64,000 bases of DNA from Kryptolebias marmoratus (Eukaryota > Chordata > Actinopteri > Cyprinodontiformes > Rivulidae). The first letter of the stretch is position 1; each line of letters starts with the position of its first letter. The position numbers and the translations under genes are program-made. The notes beneath the pieces are model-generated. The model ran no database searches. It was not told the origin of the DNA and saw only the letters and a program-made list of their open reading frames with translations. The DNA is taken from NCBI RefSeq assembly GCF_001649575.2, contig NC_051444.1, forward strand, positions 21,347,160 through 21,411,159, given 5' to 3'. Below, piece by piece: positions 57,661-64,000 of this stretch.

Positions 57661-58129
57661 AAAGTCTACTAGAGGAATATTGGAAATTGGGTGTGCACAC
57701 ACATAGTCAAAAGCTGTAAATGATTGCATATTTAAATAGAGCTGACTAAGGAAAAGATGATATAGATATTAGTAATAGGCAGAAAATTATGCTGACCTCA
57801 CATAATTCCACAAAAAAAGCCCAGACTGTTTTAAATTTTATATTGGTTACACTTAATGAATAATAGATTCTGTAGCTGTTGTTGTGCAGTCCATGATGTT
57901 AATAAAAGCCTAAGAATAGGAGCCCTGCTCTGCCCAGCCGACTAGCAAATGAACTAGACTCGCTTTTCAGCAGAAATAAATACAGCAATAAATACAGGGG
58001 GGGGCAGTTGAGCAGAGATAGAGAGAAGGTGCAAAAACTGAGAGAAGAGGGTGCAGAGAGACATTTGGCCAACGAAATGTTGGTCATAAGTTAGACTTGT
58101 TTACGGTGAGTGTGAAACTACTCCAGGGT
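57661..58129. other. AT-rich then G-rich sequence, nothing recognised
   Basis: A G8 run near 57998-58006 and a purine-rich stretch to 58060. No gene or repeat family recognised. Confidence 0.35.
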
Positions 58130-58440
58130 TGCCCTTTGTCACTGATTCAGTTTATAACTTTTATGGAGAGAATTTTTAGGTGCAGCCAATAAGAGGAGGT
58201 TCTCCAGTTTAGGTGACTTTGGACTGTAGCTCTGTTTTTTGTGAATGATTCTGTTGTCCCTACTGAGCTGGGACCCCCAGCAGGTACTGGAGTGGTTTGA
58301 ACCTGAGTGTAAAGCAGCTGGGATGAAGATCAGCACTTCCAAGTCTGCGGCTATGGTGCTCAATTGAAAAAAGGTGGATTGTCAGCTCTGTGCTGGAGAG
58401 CTTCTGCCCCAAGTGGAGGAGTTCAAGTAACTAAGGCAGT
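58130..58440 (+). pseudogene. RTE/Rex-like LINE reverse transcriptase fragment, plus strand
   Basis: Broken frames give SVFCE/LFFVND-like residues near 58230-58250, where the FADD box should be. They are followed by MKISTSKSAAMVLN (ISTSKS at 58329-58346) and ELLPQVEEFK (~58399-58430), a run of conserved phrases from the RTE/Rex polyprotein just after the catalytic box. Stops and shifts occur throughout. The fragment ends where a small hairpin repeat begins. Confidence 0.7.
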
Positions 58441-58592
58441 GATTCCCAACTTCAATCTTCAAGGAACATTATCCTGCATGTTTTAGTTGTTTCTCTGCTC
58501 TTCAGCAGGTCTTCAAGTTCTGCAGAAGCCTGTTGATCACTCACTCACTCAAATCATGTGTGTCAAAGCAGAGAAACAACTGAAACATGAGC
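58441..58592. mobile_element. Small hairpin (MITE-like) repeat
   Basis: CATGTTTTAGTTGTTTCTCT (~58478) on the left arm pairs with AGAGAAACAACTGAAACATG (~58570) on the right. The left flank GCAGTGATTCCCAACTTCAA (~58437) is the known start of a common fish MITE (CAGTGGTTCCCAAC type). The right outer end is missing: the arm stops at the LINE junction. No coding sequence. Confidence 0.65.
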
Positions 58593-59140
58593 TGGGAAGC
58601 CACCTCTTCCAGCTCTTCTGAGAGAATTCCAAGGCGTCCCCAGAGTCTTACACGGGGTCTCCTCCCAGTTGGGAGGAGGTGCCCAAGGGGTATCCTTACC
58701 AGGTGCCTCTAAGGGACTCATGTTGACTGCCTGTATCTGTGATCTCGTTCAACGGGTTACTACTCAAAGTTCATGACCATAGGTGAGCATAGGAACGTAG
58801 ACAGACCAGTAAACAGGGGGTTGACTTGCAGCTCAGCTCTCTCTTCACCACAATGGACCAGTACAGACTATGCATAACTGCAAATCTGCACTCAGTTCTT
58901 CCTTCACTCGTGAACAAGACCCTGGCATACTTAAACTCTTCCACTTGAGGGAGTACCCAGAGACCAACCTTTTCCAACTGAAAACCATGGCGTCAGATTT
59001 GGAGGTGCTGATCCTCATACCACCCACTTCACACTTGGCTGCAAACTGCTTTAGTGAGAGCTTAAGATCACGGCACAATGACGCTAACAAGACCACATCA
59101 TCCACAAATAACAGAGATGGAATCCTTCTAGTATGAGCAT
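58593..59140 (-). pseudogene. RTE/Rex-like LINE reverse transcriptase fragment, minus strand
   Basis: Read on the minus strand from about 59140, the frame gives the catalytic box as FVDDVVLLAS (FVDD at 59097-59108; FADD is usual). It continues with LSLKQFAAKCE and MRISTSKSDAMVFSW (ISTSKS at 58995-59012). A shifted frame then gives VEEFKYARVLFTSEGR and VVKRELSCKS. After a large internal deletion the C-terminal phrase LGILSEELEEVA appears near 58600-58640. Frameshifts and stops make it nonfunctional. It is the same LINE type as bases 2-106, and lies opposite the plus-strand piece at 58130-58440. Confidence 0.8.
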
Positions 59141-59370
59141 CTTTTTTTTTGTGATGAAAATAATAATAATAATAAACACATATTAGAGTTTCACTTTAAT
59201 GTTCATCTTTTTTGTGTAATTTTAAGGTAAAATGTTGGTAGTTGTTTGAATTTTTATTGAGGGCTTCTTATTAAGCTGTCATATGACCTTTGGTAAAAAT
59301 GTTTTCTTTGGAAACAGGAAAAAAGGGTAAATTAAAAAAAGTAATAAAAAGACATAAGAAATGAAGTATT

Positions 59371-59399
59371 ACACACACACATATACATATATACATGTG

Positions 59400-59457
<58 letters not shown>
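59371..59457. repeat. (AC)n / (AT)n compound microsatellite
   Basis: Five AC units and a mixed ATAC region pass into about 28 perfect AT units (59402-59457), a sequence type that can extrude cruciforms. Confidence 0.95.
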
Positions 59458-59459
<2 letters not shown>

Positions 59460-60985
59460 AGTGCACTCTTCTGACTGACTATATTGGGAAAAATTATTTT
59501 GTAATTTTCTTAGTTCTTACCTATCTAAAAGAAACACTGCAAATTATTTTTCCATCAAAATGTAGGGGAAATGGTTGGCTCTTGGTCAAGTTTTTAATTC
59601 TGGCCCCCTGTAAAAATGAGCTTCAGCCCTCTGAGTTAGAAGTTCTCAAAGCCATATTAGTCGTCAAATTAGGCAGTTTTTCCTAATTAAATTTTCTGTA
59701 CATGTGTATCATCTATGATAAAGAATAACCACTAAATATGCATTATTTAAACAACAACAAAAAACCACTGACATAGGACTGTAAGGTCGAGAGTCAAAAG
59801 AAGTAGAGTTTTGGGGTAGGAAACACAAAAATCCTGATGAGTTTGAGTTAAATTAACCCCCAGCCATTCATTTAATGATGTAGAAATTGTTAGAAGCATA
59901 AAAATTCAAATTAAAAACATTAAAATTTTTGCATATTTTGACAGCTTTTGTGGCTTTAATGAAAAATTAGAAGGTCATGTGTCATTGAAGCACCATTCTT
60001 AGGCCTAAAAAGACTAATAAGAAGTCAGACAGAGGTGATGACTTTTGACCAGTTTGTGGCAAACTATTTCTTCTTCCATAAATTGTTAAAATCTCGTCTC
60101 GTCTCGTCTCATTCGGAAGGACCCAGTAGCTTGTCTCATCTTGTGAGATGAGTGTCTCGTTACACACCTAATAGCATGTTTTTCCAAACTACAAAGACAC
60201 AATACAGAGTGATGGTGAAGGTGGATGAAATCATTGCTACAGAATGGGGAGGAGAAAGATTTGTCTGAGTGTCAGTAAGGAGGAAGATTTCTTGAAGAGT
60301 GGGACGATTCTTGGCAGGAGGTCACCGCACTCAGTCACTTTATATCAACCTCACTTTACATGCCTAATTTACCTCCTACCCCCTTCTACTTTTCCATTCT
60401 TCATTGCCCCTGAAATTCCTTCCTATTCTTCTTATTGCCTTACTTTCCTAAGCGCTGGCTGGTTCCTCTTCTTTCCCATTGCATTCCTGACCAGCCTAAA
60501 AAAGAGAACACTTCAGGTAATTTCAAGAGCCTTTACTCTTTTTCTTTACAGTAAATTATGTTTCCAAGCAAGCTCAGACAGTCCAGCAATCAGCTCCTAC
60601 ACTGACATGATTTAGTTCCCCTCACTGCAGTATATAAAATCACACCCATAAGTCAGGGCAACAGATTTAAGTTGTGTCCTCTGCATTTTGCTCCTGCTTG
60701 TTGGTCTTACATCTGTCAGCATTTTAAGCTCAAATCCGAGTGAATGTCACTTGACTTATGTTGTTTACTTTGTGTTGCTTGAAGCATATCTAAGTACTAT
60801 TGCTATCAAAAAACACAAGGAAATGCACACTGAGGCAAAAGGTCTTGTATCTGTGCTGTGTCCCCAAGTGCAGAACAAATGCAAATAAAGTCACTTAAGT
60901 ATTTTCTTTTATTTGTATAGTTTGAGGTTTTCTTTCTTATACATGGCTAAAAATATATGTATGGGCAAGATGGACTTGAGGCTGT
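59458..60985. other. AT-rich sequence, nothing recognised
   Basis: A short (CTCGT)n run lies at about 60092-60108, followed by TGAGATGAG-type words on the other side (~60142). A 123-codon plus-strand frame at 60244-60615 has no motif and is pyrimidine-driven in its second half. Confidence 0.3.
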
Positions 60986-60986
60986 T

Positions 60987-61134
60987 TGGATGGATGGATG
61001 GATGGATGGATGGATGGATGGATGGATGGATGGATGGATGGATGGATGGATGGATGGATGGATGGATGGATGGATGGATGGATGGATGGATGGATGGATG
61101 GATGGATGGATGGATGGATGGATGGATGGATGGA
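60987..61134 (+). repeat. Perfect (GGAT)n array, about 37 units
   Basis: About 148 bp of uninterrupted GGAT. It keeps frames open on both strands, giving WMDG repeats on the plus strand and IHPS repeats on the minus strand; these are artefacts, not proteins. No LINE body precedes it on either side, unlike the short tail at 117-140. Confidence 0.97.
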
Positions 61135-62825
61135 CTCTTCAGTTTGTTTTTTATTCAGGTTTTGGCAGCGGTCTAGCACACTGATCTGTTTGTGGCAGTA
61201 TGATCTCATGGAGGTAGCTTCAGATTCACTTGAAAATTAAAGCAATAGTTCAGACCTTTAGATGTGTGAAAAAGTAATGAACAATAACAATGGTGTTATG
61301 GGAATGAAGGTGGTTGTTTGTACAGTGGTTATGTTTTGGTAGTTTAGTTTTAACTTGAAAATCGCATTAAATCTGTTAGACTAATCCTCTAATACTCCAT
61401 ATTTATTAATAAACAGACTTCAAGCATGGAGGAATACCAAATCTAAGAAATCTACAGACTAAATGAAAATAATAATAATAGTCAAGAAAGGCTGTAGCCC
61501 ATCTCTGATTCATGCTCCTTCTTAAAACAAACCATTGTCCTCCTCAGTCTTCCTCTTTTTCTTCAGTCAGAGTATAGGAAACTTGGTAAATGTAGACAAA
61601 GACCATATTGTGATTAGTTGACACATTGTTTCTGAGTGAAGCACAAGAGGGAACGGAACAATGACACAATAAATCCCCATTTTCTCAAAGCTTAAAAAGA
61701 CCCAAGGAAAGGAAAGACGTTCAAATTCAAAAATGGGACACTGCATACAGGCAATTAACACCATTCTTCTACTTTTCCTTTGAATCCTTGAAGAAAATAC
61801 TGTTGAAGAAAGGATACCAATGGTAAATTTGGTGGTAGAGAGAGGTGACCTTGTTAGGTAATTAACATCTTATTCTTAGTTTAATTAGACAAACTAAATC
61901 AATTCAACCTAGGTATGAAAAGAGGGTGCCTCTGAAAAAAGACAAGGGAGAGGGAAGGTAAATTCTGTTTTAATTGTATGAAAGCATTAAAAATGCACCT
62001 GTTCGCCGGCAAATTACCTCACTCATGGAAATCCACAGGGAGATGCAGCCCCTATTCAAAATAGCATCAAGTTGTTAAGATAGCTATTTATGTGCTTGGG
62101 TACATGGAAAGAGAAACAGAGGAGGAGAGAGAAAATCCAAATTATGTTCCTTGTTGTTCACAGACCCTCTTGTTAGGGATTCTAAACAATGCCTCAGAAA
62201 CTTTTTAGATTTGGTGCTCTGTGTCTCTGTTGGCTTGTCTTCACCAGCCAAACTCTGTCTTAACCCCCTTTGGTGTGCGGCAAATAGACTCAACCTCCCC
62301 GCAATAATTTCCTTGATGTTTTTATCCTCTGTTTTCCATCCTTCTTTTCCATCTTCTCTTGAATCCCTGAGCTCTTGCTTTATTTGCATCTGGTCCAAAA
62401 ATAAAATAAAATAAAATTTAAAAAAAGATCTAGTTTCTTGTCAGGATGCGTTGAATGACAGGCCATGATGCTGCTGTTGGAGGGGGATGGGGGGGGGACT
62501 GTTTATGAATGAGAAATTCATCAGAAATATAATTGAGATTGGGTTCAGAGGTCATGAAGTTAACGTAGCGGGGACGCACCGGCCTCATAACCAAGATTGA
62601 TGGCAAGACAGCCGACATTTGACACCTCACTAGCACTTACACATGCATTCGGTGTGTATGTGTTTGTGAGTTTGTGTACTGGTGATGACAAATTGTATAG
62701 AGTACCACATCTTACATGCTGCTCCCACTGGACAGTTTCTAAAGTAAATGGTGGTCAACAAACAATTTGCCTCCATAAATAAAGCTTACCTGGCTGACAA
62801 AAAGCTTAATGCCATGACTTCAAAA
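61135..62825. other. Unique sequence; candidate regulatory parts at 61850-62060 and 62500-62640
   Basis: 61850-62060 has AGGTAATTAACATCTTATTC, TTAGTTTAATTAGACAAACT and TCGCCGGCAAATTACCTCAC; 62500-62640 has AATATAATTGAGATTGGGTT and TTAACGTAGCGGGGACGCAC. Both are clean and contain homeodomain-like cores. A G9 run lies at 62489-62498. No gene was recognised. Confidence 0.28.
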
Positions 62826-62829
62826 TGTA

Positions 62830-63215
62830 ACCTTTTAAAGGAATATTTTAAAAGTTATAAACAATCAATACCTTACCTGTAGTAGATAGCTTTTTGAACA
62901 GCCTCAGTTGGAAGAAATAGAGTTTATGTCCAACTGGACTGTCGAAGTAACAGTTCAAATGCAACCAAGAGACCAAAGCACATTACTGCTGTCTGACAGC
63001 AACTTGTAGTGGTTCAAGCAAACACTGTTATTTAAACATTTGCATGTGTTGTGTTGTGTTTGCATGAAGCACTATGAAATTTTGAAGATTGAAGACAGCA
63101 GCAAGCATCTTTGAAAGTTGGCCCGCTCAAGATAACTGTTAGCTCATTGATCCTGTTAGACTTAAACTCTGTTTCTCCTAACTGATGTGATTAAAAGAGC
63201 TATCTAGGTAAGCTA
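62830..63215. repeat. Inverted-repeat sequence, probable noncoding mobile element
   Basis: The left side, read in reverse, gives AAAAAGCTATCTACTACAGG then TAAGGTATTGATTG (about 62865-62900), a phrase I know from a common fish repeat. The right side has AAAAGAGCTATCTAGGTAAG then CTAACAATTGTTCATC (about 63193-63230) in forward orientation, so the two ends form imperfect inverted repeats about 330 bp apart. No coding capacity. The class is unknown. Confidence 0.4.
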
Positions 63216-64000
63216 ACAATTGTTCATCAGTTTTTCACATAACCCCACTTCAAAATGGCTGCAATATCCCTTGAAGGCACAGAACACAAACTGTACACTG
63301 TACAGCTTTTGTGCTGAGAAAAAAAAAAAGACTGTAGAATTATATCTGTAAAATCATTTCTGTGGAGCTATAATAAAATTAGAATTTTACGACGGCTAGT
63401 TATTTTTCTCAGTTGTTCTTTTATGTTCTAAAGCAATCTAATGTCAAAGATTTTCATGGGAGAATACAAGTTTATAAATCATTTTAATAAGATAGCTTTT
63501 TGAATTTTTGTTGTGGAGTACAAAAGTTCTTCTATGTAAAAGACTTGAAACTCAAACATTTTTCTTCCAGTTCAAGCAAACTTTGTCTGTTTGCATCTTC
63601 TTATTTTGTGTAATTGTTAAAAACGTCTCTATTTTAGAACAAAACACTAAATAATATAGAGGAGAAAAAAATCTTACAGTAGAGCTTCTTGTAGAATGTT
63701 TTTTTAACAAATTATGTCCACTAAATCTTTTACAACGTGTAGGAGGCTGTGCATAGGATTGAAACATTTGTATTTCATGAGGAAAAACTATATTTGTTTA
63801 CATAAAACTAAAAAAGAAACAAAATGCCTATAAAAATCAACTTTTTTAAACTAAACTTCTGATTTAGGATAAATAGCTATTAATAGCTATTTATAGCTAT
63901 TTATGAACTTTTTAATGCAATTTTTGTTGTTCTTTTTTTGTTCTATTTCGCATTCCTCTGCAATAAGAAGCTAAAATAAAACCAATTTAGGGATAGCTCG
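63216..64000. other. AT-rich sequence with a short TAGCTAT tandem
   Basis: 63872-63904 repeats a TAGCTATT-like unit about three times. The rest is AT-rich with poly-A/T runs and no gene-like frame up to the window end. Confidence 0.4.

Noticed and set aside
60913..61240. Frames with WMDG or IHPS repeats on both strands
   Set aside because: Direct translation of the GGAT microsatellite.
1..64000. CRISPR arrays, operons, prokaryotic or phage systems, tRNA or rRNA genes
   Set aside because: Nothing of the kind is visible; tRNA-like boxes belong to SINE heads and the window is eukaryotic in texture.

Overview
The window looks like teleost fish nuclear DNA with no complete protein-coding gene. 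Supporting signs are fish-type mobile-element debris (Rex/RTE-like LINE pieces with a GATG-type tail, V-SINE/DANA-like tRNA-derived SINEs, a Tc1-like transposon, an L2/CR1-like LINE), abundant GT/CA and GATG microsatellites, and AT-rich unique sequence. The longest open frame is about 155 codons and lies in pyrimidine-rich, low-complexity sequence. I read the window as an intergenic desert or a very large intron. All family names come from recognising sequence by eye; no database search was run.

Layout. 1-140: 3' end of a Rex/RTE-like LINE with its GATG tail. 3.68-5.22 kb: dense repeat cluster holding a minus-strand LINE reverse transcriptase relic, a tRNA-derived SINE split by a telomere-like GTTAGG-rich element, and two V-SINE-type copies arranged head to head. 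5.2-8.1 kb and 11.4-13.3 kb: mostly unique sequence. 9.5-9.8 kb: one monomer of an unclassified ~300-bp repeat. 14.04-14.26 kb: compound microsatellite. 16.0-18.5 and 20.9-22.65 kb: repeat-poor blocks rich in homeodomain-like cores, good candidates for conserved noncoding elements. 26.4-27.9 kb: a complete but dead Tc1-like transposon. 29.3-30.0 kb: two more SINE copies. 31.5-33.1 and 39.0-39.2 kb: candidate regulatory blocks. 35.6-36.4 and 42.0-42.7 kb: two larger copies of the ~300-bp-unit element in opposite orientation. 50.5-52.6 kb: LINE endonuclease relic and other degenerate repeats. 53.1-54.2 and 55.7-57.7 kb: candidate conserved blocks, the second crossed by a 13-base assembly gap. 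54.7-55.1 kb: second DDE transposase relic. 58.1-59.5 kb: two LINE pieces in opposite orientation around a small hairpin element, then an AT microsatellite. 60.99-61.13 kb: pure GATG-type array of about 37 units. 62.8-63.2 kb: inverted-repeat sequence.

The only gene-like signals are three short candidate exons with splice-site context: 22545-22605 (+), 44085-44147 (+) and about 25576-25690 (-). The second has a coding-like translation, but none matches a protein I recognise and chance could explain all three. No rRNA, tRNA, known microRNA, CRISPR or prokaryotic feature was recognised. I do not see a convincing undescribed functional system. The most useful leads are the 44085 candidate exon, the regulatory-looking blocks, the nested telomere-like insertion and the ~300-bp-monomer repeat family.
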